64,000 bases of DNA, taken from assembly GCF_032854445.1 (NCBI RefSeq), contig NC_088295.1, positions 81,266,644 to 81,330,643 of the forward strand. The letters run 5' to 3'. The notes under the pieces are model-generated. The model worked only from the letters and a program-made list of their open reading frames with translations, ran no database searches and was not told where the DNA came from. Below, piece after piece: positions 54,701-63,725 of this stretch (its first letter is position 1; each line of letters opens with the position of its first letter). The translations under genes were made by a program, and so were the position numbers. The stretch is from Liolophura sinensis. Lineage: Eukaryota > Mollusca > Polyplacophora > Chitonida > Chitonidae.

Positions 54701-55405
54701 GCGGCCAGAATTGTGGTGGGAGGAAACCGGGCAGAGCCCGGGAGAAACCCATGACCATCCGCAGGTTGCTGCGGGACCTTCCCACTTACGGCCAGAGAGG
54801 AAAACATCATGAGCTGGACTTGAACTCACAGCGACCGCACAAGTGAGAGGCTCCTGGGTCACTACGCTGCGCTAGCAACTGAGCCACGGAGGCCCTTCAC
54901 AAATAAATACCATTGGTGTAATGTTAAGCTGGCGATTGCCCCACATATATTCAGCAGTTATTTGTCAGGCAGAGATCGATCAAGACAATGCGCATAGTAC
55001 ATCCATTACGAAGGTTTGGAAAACAATAGCTTCAATGCTGAACATACACTCGAAAATATATTGCAAATGAATTCACAAAACCCGAATATACCGGGTGCGC
55101 ACAAATGGTTCAGTCTCAGTTTTCTATAAATCCATTTCCAAACATACACGATTAATTAGACTGAGATCTTTTGACGCGTCACACACAGCTGCATGGACAC
55201 TTTGGTTGTCTCTCTGTATCTCATTGCTGTTTTACAACCTAATTTACACGTATTATCTGAGCAAAGGCAAATAGGCATTCATAATTTGCAGTTTGTCTCT
55301 CCTTTTCTCAGATTATTATATATAACATAAAATGCACTTGGTAGGGTAATACAAGTGAGGTTACTCACAGTTATGAAGCAGGACAACCCAGACCAGCGCT
55401 GCCAT
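36551..55405 (-). CDS. VWDE-like protein with transmembrane anchor
   Basis: Exons on the minus strand: 55405-55369 (start), 52226-52014, 51869-51708, 51425-51381, 50427-50198, 48735-48649, 48345-47977, 47082-47000, 46619-46571, 46063-45863, 45555-45389, 45257-45080, 44537-44521, 44415-44382, 44209-44135, 43768-43617, a tentative exon near 42800, 42599-42421, 41861-41668, 41159-40896, 40613-40424, 39905-38765, 38482-38405 and 36707-36551 (stop). Phases agree on both sides of the 43.8-42.4 kb segment but not within it. Domain order is signal peptide, D8C, spacer, VWFD, Cys-rich segment, EGF, CxxC/WxF modules, repeat stalk, transmembrane helix and tail. This order resembles VWDE (von Willebrand factor D and EGF domain protein), but as I recall VWDE is secreted, so orthology is tentative. 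Likely role: cell-surface adhesion or matrix binding (inference). Confidence 0.78.
36790..38400. repeat. 38/76-bp minisatellite in the last intron of the VWDE-like gene
   Basis: About 40 units of 38 bp (plus strand GGTGGTGATGTAATGGATTA then CTGTACACACTGCCGTAA). Between about 37860 and 38380 they form 76-bp dimers with a GGCGACATGGACTGCTTTAC half. The right end touches the donor of exon 38482-38405. On the minus strand, exon end plus intron reads CCACCTTACAAAAG|GTATGTACAGTAAT, and the array unit reads CCACCTTACGGCAGTGTGTA then CAGTAAT, so the unit appears derived from that junction. Confidence 0.92.
38405..38482 (-). CDS. Juxtamembrane tail exon with PPPPPY motif
   Basis: Acceptor CATTGCAG, donor AAAAG|GTATGT, 26 codons, symmetric phase 2. 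It encodes SPIFAKKVRIKDAVVEPSV followed by PPPPPYKR. The PPxY core is a known WW-domain ligand (for example of Nedd4-type ligases). Lys-rich start fits a position just inside the membrane. Confidence 0.8.
38765..39905 (-). CDS. Repeat stalk and transmembrane exon of the VWDE-like protein
   Basis: One 1141-bp exon (phase 1 to 2). After DCQVSTRPDIPNG come 16 units of 18 residues (54 bp), in two types: DKHVDGTPPDMNTGVTSP and VKHIDGTPRDMNTGVTSP. Three or four 9-residue units (TPPDKHVDG) follow. The Thr/Ser/Pro content suggests an extended, possibly O-glycosylated spacer. A single helix (AVLAATLTVGIVAFILSVIA) and a YKKR stop-transfer signal follow. Long open frames on the opposite strand are shadows. 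Near-identical units imply ongoing unequal exchange. Confidence 0.9.
40424..41861 (-). CDS. EGF end and membrane-proximal modules of the VWDE-like protein
   Basis: Exon 41861-41668 completes the EGF domain (GTCQCDSGYTGADCG) and starts a segment with MCDLKNGNPCQQSLVFG. Exon 41159-40896 encodes a beta-rich segment ending DSTCFSCSVTGAQASC. Exon 40613-40424 has YCSINQRCVAGGQTNPDNIC then CDPVKSTFNWTFK, the C-x-x-C/W-x-F module also seen after the EGF repeats in VWDE-type proteins. Phases are 1-0, 0-0 and 0-1, all consistent. Confidence 0.82.
42421..44537 (-). CDS. Cys-rich middle of the VWDE-like protein, with frame breaks
   Basis: Contains a 17-nt micro-exon (44537-44521), a 34-nt exon (44415-44382, VHQNDSLFHRA), 44209-44135 (KRDVAVDDLDEEWPDF) and 43768-43617, starting TPEWKNGWTSALATQHCWDY. 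In the last exon the family-like reading must shift by one base near 43700 to continue NTCNGLANLNPKLEYQHVC. Around 42480 a second shift is needed between VTLDAYKAQCQDEVSRNSS and MCPDNCNDRGSCHRG, the first half of the EGF domain. Either assembly indels or real inactivating changes would explain this. Exon borders between 43617 and 42599 are unresolved. Confidence 0.55.
45080..47082 (-). CDS. VWFD domain exons of the VWDE-like protein
   Basis: Exons 47082-47000 (CGAFNDPVYSTFDG, the diagnostic VWFD start), 46619-46571 (LHGEFVLFRHKIFPLA), 46063-45863 (SACDMWITSCICGVAVQSG and later FRIRSYGCFKSG), 45555-45389 (INVDIYATPDTEGLVGGLCG, matching the family GL-x-G-x-x-G turn) and 45257-45080. VWFD domains occur in secreted adhesive proteins and mucins. 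Phases are 0-2, 2-0, 0-0, 0-2 and 2-0. The start of 45257-45080 is chosen for its TCTCAG acceptor and phase; a closer acceptor CTCTTAG is possible. Confidence 0.85.
47535..47765 (+). mobile_element. MetaSINE-like SINE with intact tRNA head, 3' end worn
   Basis: Starts GGGGCCTCCGTGGCTCAGTT (A box TGGCTCAGTTGG) with GAGTTCAAGTCC as B box, then TTCCTCTCCGACCGTAAG and the 3' body to GTATAATTGAAATATTC. It lies in an intron of the VWDE-like gene. Confidence 0.93.
47977..50427 (-). CDS. Spacer between D8C and VWFD in the VWDE-like protein
   Basis: Exon 50427-50198 includes LEELQFQCSFNGSSS and DVKWYINNLQLEFEQKAVPG; exon 48735-48649 has VACSVAVRVLSTC and SSDFFAGIR; exon 48345-47977 has STVPIPCAHRPGESQTC and a beta-rich stretch to RFPDIWKDVVV. 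The same order of a CxF...W segment, FFAG and STVPIPC is what I recall for VWDE. The 47977 donor (CCAGG|GTTTGT) is weak and chosen by phase. Confidence 0.75.
49180..49325 (-). mobile_element. Second-family SINE body fragment
   Basis: TTTTTTAACACCATACTCGT, GAATTTTTCACTTACACTAT then GCAGTCAGTTTTAAGGGTGG and GAAACCGGAGTGC resemble the body of the element at 20155-20512. Decayed. Confidence 0.5.
49560..49800. mobile_element. Repeat shared with 56690-56880
   Basis: GTCGCCACTAAAGTATCAT, then CACCAGGCACGACACTCCAC and AAACCGTGCCAACCAGGCCT align in order with diverged words at 56735-56880. The two are therefore copies of one dispersed element, probably a SINE body. Confidence 0.5.
50952..51060 (-). 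mobile_element. MetaSINE-like 3' fragment
   Basis: TATTTATTTATTCATTTATA tail, GGGTGTTTTACGCCGTATGT, CGACGGCCAAGATTATTATG and GGGAGGAAATAAGG; no tRNA head. Confidence 0.8.
51226..51312 (-). mobile_element. MetaSINE-like 3' fragment
   Basis: TTTATTTATTCATTTAATTG, GTGTTTTACGCCGTACTCAA and GCGGCCAGCATTATGGTGGG, then similarity stops at GAGGATGC: a 5'-truncated insertion. Confidence 0.85.
51381..52226 (-). CDS. D8C-domain exons of the VWDE-like protein
   Basis: Exon 52226-52014 encodes SQDPCLTNQRFLVGSDRD and PTCDLMAHQWYRVIGPG, then NHCATQWPMWMDG. Exon 51869-51708 encodes CMIGYFDPCDTRMSIRVKNC then QYRVYKLREPDLCPSAYC. The WYR, C-x-T-x-x-P-x-W and VKNC...VY-x-L...C-x-x-AYC pattern is the D8C (eight-cysteine) domain of uromodulin, GP2, OIT3 and VWDE. 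Exon 51425-51381 adds a Pro/Thr linker. All three exons are phase 1-1. Confidence 0.87.
53185..53270 (-). mobile_element. tRNA-like head or tRNA pseudogene
   Basis: On the minus strand: GGCCTAGTGGTGACATGCAT (A-box region), CTCAAAACCG, a long variable arm, and GGGTTCGATTCCTG (B box). The stem pairing looks imperfect, so I favour a SINE head or pseudogene over a working tRNA. Confidence 0.45.
54176..54600. repeat. 32-bp minisatellite, about 13 copies
   Basis: Unit GACGAGGTGTGGGGATATTT then CCACACCAAGCT, in intron 1 of the VWDE-like gene. Open frames of repeated WKYPHASS type are artefacts. Confidence 0.93.
54640..54897 (-). mobile_element. Near full-length MetaSINE-like SINE
   Basis: Left tail TATTTATTTATTTGATTGGT; GCGGCCAGAATTGTGGTGGG; CTGGACTTGAACTCACAGCG; right tRNA head AACTGAGCCACGGAGGCCC. 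A small deletion removes part of the GCGCTAACCAACTGAGC head. Confidence 0.92.
55369..55405 (-). CDS. Start exon of the VWDE-like gene (signal peptide)
   Basis: ATG at 55405 opens MAALVWVVLLHN, a short N-terminus with a hydrophobic core, before the donor GTGAGT in phase 1. Joining to 52226 gives C then VVSQDPC, which fits a secretion signal followed by the mature D8C region. An additional exon in the 3-kb intron cannot be excluded. Confidence 0.55.
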
Positions 55406-56609
55406 AGTTCAGGGGAGTAGACACAATCTCTTTGTAGGAAATCTGATGAACTGCCCAAAGCTCACCCAGGAGGGTATGAAATACCACCAAACAATAAGGA
55501 AAGGAAGACTCGAGCACAAGCATTCTGAAGTGTCACAAATGATCTGTCAGGATTGGCACATCTCTCGGTGTGACACAGAAGACTAGTGATTATTTCGTAT
55601 TGAGCGTCGAGAGACAGCGTATAAATGGGATGTACTGTGTCACTTCCTGGTAATGAATCAGCCGACTTTTGGTCAAAGGTATCTCTCATCTGACAGCTTA
55701 TGGCATCACATTAACTCATGTAGATTTATGGTTAATTAGGCTTCTAGGTACAGACCTGCCGAAGACTTTAATTAGGCCTACAATGAGCCCAATTTAAAAG
55801 TTATGTTAGCGTGTCATTAACTCCGTCCTTATGGTCCAATTTATGACAAGTTTTGCAGTAACAATCGTTGATGTGCCAAATGTGATATCATAATGGTGTG
55901 ATATCACACCATACTGCATTTATGTTTATCCACGAAGACGGATTTTGGTGTTGTCCAAGTGGAAGTCTAATTTTTACGCTGTCCTATTATTCCTATATAA
56001 AATGTAATACAATGTAATACATTTTATATGTGTAACACACATTTACAGAAAAGGGTTAAATTTCTGCAAAATTCTGTTTTGTGATTAACAATTGGTCATC
56101 TGATAAATAGTCCATCAGTTTTACATCCCAGCTTCCCAGTTTGGGTAGGGTGTGTGGCCATTAAGTGTAACCCATCTAAGCAGCACGGAAGATTAAAACG
56201 TATACACAAGGTACACAAGTAAAGCAGATTCCGTGACACTTATCAGTTAACGACAGTATTTTCATAATAATATATAAGACTACAGCAAGTAATACCAGAG
56301 AGGCGACAACAGTGTGACAGTTGCTGGCAAACGGTCACTCCAATCCCCAATCGATACGACAACGGCCTGCCTGTATAACAAATCAAGAATGTTTTACCTC
56401 CTCCAAGGTGATCAGCTGATCCGGTTTCTATTTAGACAGAAAACTGTGTCAATGAATATCAATGGACATACGATGAAACACTTACTTTTAATTTTGTCGA
56501 TGCTATACTTGATGGCAACTAGCGGATGCTCAGTAGCTCCGCTTCCCTCCAATTACGGATAATTTTGTCAGGATTTGATCGTTGACTTTGTCCATATACA
56601 CCATACGTA

Positions 56610-56965
56610 TTTCAGCATATGTATATATGTATGCCTGGGGTTGTACGTCGTATGGTTAACAATTTTTCAATGATATGACCACGAGGAGTCATTAGGTATG
56701 CGTCTCCAGAGCGAGTCCATGCCGCAAAAGTGTTGTCACCACTGAAGTATCATGCCGAAGACACCTGACAGTACATCCACCCTGTCGCAATATGCTGACA
56801 TCGGGAAAACCAGACCTGTTTCCTCGCTATAACCCATCAGAGCTGAGCGTCAAGCTAGGCAACAAGTACCATTTTTAAAGTCTTTGGTATGACCCGATCG
56901 GTTTGATCTCGGTTTCCTGTCTTTGAGGCGGACGCTCTAACCATAAGGCCACCGAAGCGATTTCT
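56610..56965 (-). mobile_element. tRNA-headed dispersed repeat
   Basis: Minus strand from the right: CGGTGGCCTTATGGTTAGAG (A-box like), CGTCCGCCTCAAAGAC, GAGATCAAACC (B-box like), then a body that shares ordered words with 49560-49800 and ends with ACGTACAACCCCAGGC. Probably a SINE family distinct from the MetaSINE-like one. Confidence 0.55.
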
Positions 56966-57574
56966 CTTTTAGGTAAACCAAACATATGAAACTTGGAGTA
57001 AATTTGCAAAACCTAATGGAAAATGAGATCACATTTCAGTTTTGGATCCCTCTTCATAGGGTCATAGCTCTGAAAATAATGGGCACGTACCCCATACACA
57101 ACTCAGCATGCATGTACATGCATGTACTGTATTTCACCTAAAGATCAGGTAAAAATGCAGGTAAAGATACACAGAAAGGCATTAAGATGATACATTTGAT
57201 GTCAAGTTTTTCTCGTAATCAATTAAACTTCACAAAAAACTGTATAGCTGTCGTACAAGGGGGATAAATCAAAATTTGTCACCAGAAAAATGCTTAAGTT
57301 TAGGTGTGTACAGAATACAATGTGTGGTTTCAAAATATCCGTGAAATTTGGAGAAAACCCATTATAACCGTATTGATTTATTTTGTTTATTTGATTACTG
57401 TTCAACACCAAGCGAATGCATAGAGAGTGAGGGAATCTATAAATTGCCTGCCTAGGGTAAGTCAACATGAGCTTCAAACTCGAACATCATGTGTCCTTGA
57501 TAATGAAGCCCAAGAACAGTGGTGGGAGAATTGAATGCCGCTTGCACTGAACCAACATCAACTTATCAACTTAA

Positions 57575-57890
57575 CATACTTAATGTTGTTAAACACCACT
57601 CTCAAGAACTTTCAACCTTCATGATGGAGGCCAGTTTTGTGGTGGAGAAAACTGAAGTGCGAATTTTCCCAGGTGCAATATATGTCATACTGATGGAAAG
57701 CAACTAAGTGGTCTCCAGGGAACATCAAGGTCAGATGGTAGACTACACAAGTGAACACTGTAACAACCAAAGCCCCAAGAATATCAGAAAAATCCTGAAA
57801 ATCCCCTGTCCGAGCCTTGGATTGAACCCATGTCCCATATTTCCCAGATATTGAAAGACAAGTAACTCCTCTAGATATTGACCTCTAAGA
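57575..57890 (-). mobile_element. Second-family SINE, decayed
   Basis: Left TTGTTAAACACCACTCTCAA then GGAGGCCAGTTTTGTGGTGG; to the right a B-box-like ATGGGTTCAATCCAAGG on the minus strand (near 57825). Similar in layout to 20155-20512. Confidence 0.5.
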
Positions 57891-58382
57891 TCTTTTGTCC
57901 TGTCCTCTATAAGCCCAGGCTGGGCGAGCAAGAACTGCTACATTTAGTTCTAATTGTCCTGTGTTCCACTTCACAAAATTTTCAATTTCTGCCTCAGTAT
58001 CCTTTTTCAAAAAATATGTTTCCTGCCGCAGGCCTTAATAGTTAGTGACAACAACATTTGTGAGTTGTTTTTGAGGAAATACCAAATGGGTTTGGTTTTT
58101 TTCACAATTTTCTTACAGGCCACACCAATTTAGATTGTTGTATTATGGGCAGAATAAATCTTTTTACAATGTCAGAGAGGAGGGTACAAAAATATATAGG
58201 AAACTTAAAAATCGGCTAATTTGTGAGAAATCTGGACTTGGCCAGAAATTATAACAATCAAAAATGTTAGTGTTACCTGGAAGTAAAACAGCATTTTGTA
58301 ATATACAGTGCATATATCAATGAAGAGAGCATATAAACAGGCATCAACTAGTCCATGACAGTAACCCCTTTTTGACATCCGC

Positions 58383-58636
58383 AATAACAATATTTATTTA
58401 TTATTTATTTAATTGGTGATTTACGCTGTAATCAAGAATATTTCATTTTTTAAAACTGTAACCAGCATGATAGTGGAAGGAAACCAGGCAGAGCCCGGGG
58501 GAAGACCACAACCATCCGCAGGCTCTTGACAGACTTCCCCACGTACAGCCGCAGAGGAAGCCCGTATGAGCTGGACTTGAACTCACAGCGACCGCATAAG
58601 TGAGAGGCTCCTGGGTCACTGAGCCAACAACAATAT
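58383..58636 (-). mobile_element. MetaSINE-like SINE, head shortened, with short target duplication
   Basis: AT tail, TTAATTGGTGATTTACGCTG, AACCAGGCAGAGCCCGGGGG, CTGGACTTGAACTCACAGCG, then a deleted head ending GTCACTGAGCC. AACAATATT occurs on both sides. Confidence 0.88.
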
Positions 58637-58782
58637 TAAAACAGCATAATTTTTTAAATAATTCAAATTCTTCAAATGAAATTTTATTTGGATGTTTTCA
58701 AACCTAAGAAAATTGAACAGACTAGCAGCATATTATAAATCAAATGGAATAAATTGTCTGCATTTACCACCAAACATTTCTT

Positions 58783-58908
58783 AAACTTCACATGTTCCCC
58801 CGGGCTATGCCCGGTTTCCTCCCACCATAATGCTGGCTGCCGTCATATAAGTGAAACATTCTTGAGTCCGGCATAAAACACCAATCAAATAAAATAAACT
58901 TCACATGT
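58783..58908 (+). mobile_element. 5'-truncated SINE with 13-bp target duplication
   Basis: Only the last 100 bp of the MetaSINE-like body (58796-58895, from TCCCCCGGGCTATGCCCGG) flanked by AAACTTCACATGT on both sides (58783-58795 and 58896-58908). A 5'-truncated copy with a perfect target duplication is the signature of LINE-driven target-primed insertion. Confidence 0.95.
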
Positions 58909-59338
58909 ATTTCACGTTTTGTAAGCAGACAGGGAATTCATTTTAGTATGGATACATGTATGAATTTGAACAGTAAATCTCTCAAATTTATCATGTCTGT
59001 GGATATGAAAAGAAGCACCAAAAAGTGTCATTATTCCAGACTTCTGTGAACTCCAGACTCCTAGAAAAGCAGCACCAGAGAGCTTATTTCACGAAGGCCT
59101 TTCACATTCAGATTTAATACTCCCAAATGACTCTTGCCTTCAAGGTCTTCGTGAAAATAACACAGCAATAGTTTCATCACGTTTCAGATTTTCCCCACTG
59201 AATCTTCAAACACTAGATTATAAAGAAATATCTGGAAAAGATCTAGTATACATGTACTTCTGCATTCAAATCATCTACTCCAAGAATTTCCTGCAACTTT
59301 TTCTCCATTTAATTGTTCCCACTATCAGCATCCTGACA

Positions 59339-62300
59339 TCACGTATTCAGTGCTGAGGCCAGATCACCCATATTGACTGCCTCTATGTCCACGGTTGTGT
59401 CCATCTCCATCACCTCTCCAGCTTTTTGGTGCCAGTGACTGGCCTTTGCGTGCGAACCCCTGACCCTGCCTCGGCCTCGGCGGTGAAACCCACGGGAAAC
59501 TCCTTGACCAAATGTGATGGATTTAGGAACACTGCAGAACAAGCAAGATGATGAGTGTTTAATGACAACGTGCAGTCCACATCATTTTACAATGGAATCT
59601 TTTCATTACATGACTGAGATTTAAAACTGTACACAAAAATATTTCACTCATGACGACAGTCAGATTTATGGTACACAGAACAGAACATGTAATTGAAAAA
59701 GAACATTGAAAAACATTGTCCATAAAAATACCACACATGTGAACATTAACATATTCTTATTTATGGTTACAGCAAGCCCACTCACTTGCCAACATTAAAC
59801 AAACCACTTAGTAAATATCACAGCTAAAGACACTAGGTTGAGTTTTCCAAATGTTCATGTATGTAATAAACGTTTTCATGGAGTTTATTTATTTATCTGA
59901 TTGGTGTTTTAAGTCATTCTTAATTTCACATATATGACAGCATCCAGGAGGTGGGAGGAAACCACGCAGAAACCCACAGCCATCAGACAGCAGGTTGTTG
60001 GTCCTATGTCACTTGACTTAGTAATTTCAGAAGTAAAGGTTTACTTGATTGGAGTGAGTGTGGCTGACTGAGCTTACTTGTGGCTGAACACCCTCCTGGG
60101 CTGTCTGTCTTGACTCCCAGGCTGAGTTGTGAGTTGGGGTGCTCTGGCAAACCCTGGGTGGCATACGGACTCACTCTCCATGGGTTCTACACCATTTTCA
60201 GGGTCCTTTGCTGGCTGCATACACCTGTATCTGACAAACACCCACAGATCTACAAGCCCCGGGATCACAAAGATGTTAGACTTGAGTCAAAATATCAAAT
60301 GACTTTAAAATTGTCATTTCTTACTTAAGATCAAAATATTGCTTGAAAACTTAAAGTCTGGGTAAACTAATGTAAAACAAATTTCAGCTATAATAAAAGA
60401 CAGGAACATACCCAGATTAATTATCCAAATTTTGACTTAAGTCTAAGTTTGCCTTGTGATCCTGGGGCCAGGTTTACACACAAGCATCCAATACAGCTTA
60501 TAAATTCAAGTCATCAATAATCCCACAGGAGTCATTCAACTGTAAATTTTAAACTAGAATCTGGATGTCCAAAATACCACCATTCCATCCTCCAACATTT
60601 CCAAGAATAAAAGAAAGCAAACTGAAATAATAATCAGTCATTTTATTAAGCATGTAGATGTTTAGATGATACAAAGATATACACAAATCCATTACCATAA
60701 TGCATTAAGTGCCTGAATGGCAGTAATTACCCAATTAAAATTAGACTTAAATATGATAAGGAAGATGTACATTTCATGGATTTAAGTTTAGTACTTTTGC
60801 AAGAGTGGCATAGACAAGTTTCATAAAAATTGGCACAGTAGTTTGACCCCCTAACCCCACCTCAAGATATACTAGAAACAAAATTCTAAAGGATTTAAAA
60901 TATATCCTTCTACTAGTTAAAGTTTTAAGCCAAGAAGTAGAAAACTTAAATTCTGAAACTGAAAGTTGTTGAAGCTCATAATTTCTAAATGGAATTCTGC
61001 TGCTACTATCATGCAGTATGAACAGAGATCCTACGGACTAAACAAGAACTTAGAAGCTTACGGTGTACAGTATTTCACCTGAAGTTTGGTACGTAAAAAT
61101 CCTGAAGCAGCTAAAGCCTTAAAATGATACTTTTGATGCCAAAACTTAAAATTTTCTGTTAAGAAATAAACCAAACTTTACAATAAATTCTTTAAGATTT
61201 ATTTATTTATTTATCAGGGGCCTCCATGGCTCAGTTAGTTAGTGCGCTATCGCAGTGTAATGACCCAGGAGCCTCTCACCAATGCGGTCGCTGTGAGTTC
61301 AAGTCCAGCTCATGCTGGCTTCCTCTCCAGCCATAAGTGGGAAGGTCTGCCAGCAACCTGTGGATGGTCGTGGGTTTCCCCCATGTTCTGCCCAGGTTTC
61401 CTCCCACCATAATGCTGGCCACTTTCGTATAAGTGAAATATTCTTGAGTAGGGTGTAAAACACCAATCAAATAAATCATTAAATATTTATCTGATTGGGG
61501 TTTAATGCTGTACTCAACAGCGGCAATCATTATCATGGGAGGAAACTCCGCAGAGCCTGGGGAAACCCCATTACCAAGTTGGCTGACCTTCCCATATATG
61601 GGTGGAGAGGATACAATACTAGTTTATCTTTTAAAGCCAAGAGGAAGTAAGTAAAAAAACAAACAATCTGAAGTGAGACAAATAAATACATGGAATTCTG
61701 CTTAAAAGGTAAGAAAATTAAGACTGAATGCTTACCTTGAGTGTGCTTTCTTCTCCCTGTGGAAGCGGAAACTGGCTGGGTAATGATGAACTTTCACTAA
61801 GTGATCCTTTCTCAGCAGAGGTGAGGGAAACTTTTCATAACATTCCTCTACTAGGCACTGAAACTGTAAAAGTACCCTCATGTAAAATATTTCTCAAAAA
61901 ACAAATACAGAGCTGACACAAATTCATAAAGACAGATTTTGATGTACATGTATAAAAAGAGGCGGTGCATGTCATCGTCTTAACAATTTCTGATATTTAC
62001 CTAAGGCAGGTAGATATCAAAATTTGTATAAAATTATGAAAAGAAGCCGCTAAAAGAAGATGTCTCGCCAACTTTTCCCCTTCACCTGAGGCAGGTAAAT
62101 ATCAGGAATTCTTTAATACAGACCTTGAATTTAACTGAACTGGGTGATGATTTGATCCCAGTTTCTGATAGCAACCTTTTCATTCACCTGCTTTGACAGC
62201 ATTAGTATGAGCCATTCAGGTTGTCTTATAAGCAGTTCACTGGTTGTCAAAAGTCTTCCACCAAAACACCCAAGAGTGCTCTGCAGGAAAGAACCTGCAG

Positions 62301-63725
62301 TTACTTGCTAAAGGCCAGTAGTTTACTCACAGTCCTTTGGTTTCCTCCATCCATTAGCCTATAAACAACTTCTGTAAAAATGAAATATTTTTAGTATAGT
62401 GTTAAACACCAATCAATCAATCAAACAAAACAAAAGAAAACAAGGCAAATGAAGTCTATACTGCAGTTATTATGAAAAAGAGAATGTCACTGACCATGTT
62501 TTGTTTGGTAGAAAGCACTTCAAACATGCTGTCATGTGTTTCCAGGATGTGGAGCTCTAAGAGACGATTGGAAGGGAAAGACCTGCCACATGACCCACAA
62601 CTGTTCCTGTGGTTAGAGTTGTAGTGGGCTTCATAGCTGAAACATACATGTACACGATACACTTACTACACGGGGAGAAAGGAGCCATGATAAAGAAAAC
62701 AACAACAATCGCAATTAAAATTATAACCATTTGGAATTAACTGCGTCCTGAGAAATTGTAAGAAACCTGCAAGAAACCAACAATGGTAATAAAGAATTTG
62801 AAACATTTGGAATGAACCGTATCCAAACGATATTTTCAAATGGCTGTTTTCACCTTGCCACAGTTTGTCTACAGGAGCTTCACATATCCCCTGTTGACAT
62901 GGTCATGGCCAACAAAGTCACAGAACATTTACAATGTACATATTTCTGTGTAAGGACCACTAACCGCAGGCAGATTGGTCTCTGCCTGTCATTAGCCTTT
63001 ACGCCTTCTTCCAAACACTATGTTGTTCACAGGTGAAATGACATCAAAAATTATGTCACTGTATGCACATTTCTGGAGATAATCATACCCATTACCGTGT
63101 ATTCACAAACTTGGAAAGTTGTGTTCAAAAGTTTAAGCAGCTAGGGATAGAATAATGAAAAATAAGCTTTTTTCTAATAGAAGATACTTCACCAACTTTC
63201 AACAGTACACTGATAAAAACAAATCAAGCAGAAAGTAATGGCTTTACGACAGTAAATTATTGACTTCCATCTGATAATATCATGAAAGCAACAATTACAC
63301 ATAAAGCAACACGGGGCAATCAAAACCTCAGACAGTTTTTGCCAAAAATTCATATTTGGAAATCAAATCACATTTACCAATCAAATTATTGCCTTTACAG
63401 TAAATATCACTTGTTCATGTCCTATTTATAGTGTTAAAATGATTCTAAAGTTTGAAAAAGTTGCAACCTGCTTTACAAATTTTAGGAACTTTTCTACTGA
63501 TTTTAGACAGTAATATGTACAGTCTTGAAACTGATATACGTGGCAGGTAATTACTTGAGCTATTCTAAAATAAATAGCAAAAAATTTGAATGGATATGAG
63601 GTGACAGATTTTTGCCAAAAAATCTTGTTATAAATACCTTCCTGAAAGAAACAAAAAAAGCTTACCTTAAAATGTTATCAAAAGACTTACTGCAGCGAGC
63701 AATGGAGCAAACAAACTCTGGTAGC
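59339..63725 (-). CDS. ZNF511: Zinc finger protein 511, 3' five exons
   Basis: Exons on the minus strand: 63725-63666, 62636-62495, 61863-61736, 60230-60078 and 59531-59339 (stop). Phases are 2-2, 2-0, 0-2, 2-2 and 2-end, giving about 224 codons; the 5' end lies beyond 64000. Three C2H2 fingers are visible: CSIARC ... HYNSNH (spanning two exons), CGSCGRSFPSNRLLELH then ILETH, and CLVEECYEKF ... KDHLVKVHHYP. LLELHILETHDSMFEVLS and FQCLVEEC are close to vertebrate ZNF511. The C-terminus has PKSITFGQGVSRGFHRRGRG, also typical. Nuclear nucleic-acid-binding protein; its molecular role is poorly defined. Confidence 0.93.
59885..60000 (-). mobile_element. Decayed SINE body in ZNF511 intron
   Basis: TTTATTTATTTATCTGATTG, GTGTTTTAAGTCATTCTTAA and GTGGGAGGAAACCACGCAGA match the MetaSINE-like body with deletions. 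Confidence 0.7.
61215..61480 (+). mobile_element. Full-length MetaSINE-like SINE
   Basis: Starts GGGGCCTCCATGGCTCAGTT, with GAGTTCAAGTCCAGCTCATG and ends GTAAAACACCAATCAAATAA. The A box has a few substitutions. It lies in ZNF511 intron. Confidence 0.95.
61484..61612 (-). mobile_element. MetaSINE-like fragment in inverted orientation
   Basis: TATTTATCTGATTGGGGTTT, CATTATCATGGGAGGAAACT and GCAGAGCCTGGGGAAACC. Directly follows the plus-strand copy, so the two form a tail-to-tail inverted pair that could fold in the transcript. Confidence 0.82.
62637..63665. other. ZNF511 intron, nothing recognised
   Basis: AT-rich intron between the first two exons visible here; no repeat family or RNA gene that I can name. 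Confidence 0.5.

Larger units (their letters stand above)
55406..59338. other. Intergenic region between the VWDE-like gene and ZNF511
   Basis: Mostly unique AT-rich sequence with SINE material at 56610-56965, 57575-57890, 58388-58627 and 58796-58895. A plus-strand frame at 56314-56562 ends with a signal-peptide-like MKHLLLILSMLYLMATSGC, but no donor or second exon supports it as a gene. Confidence 0.45.
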
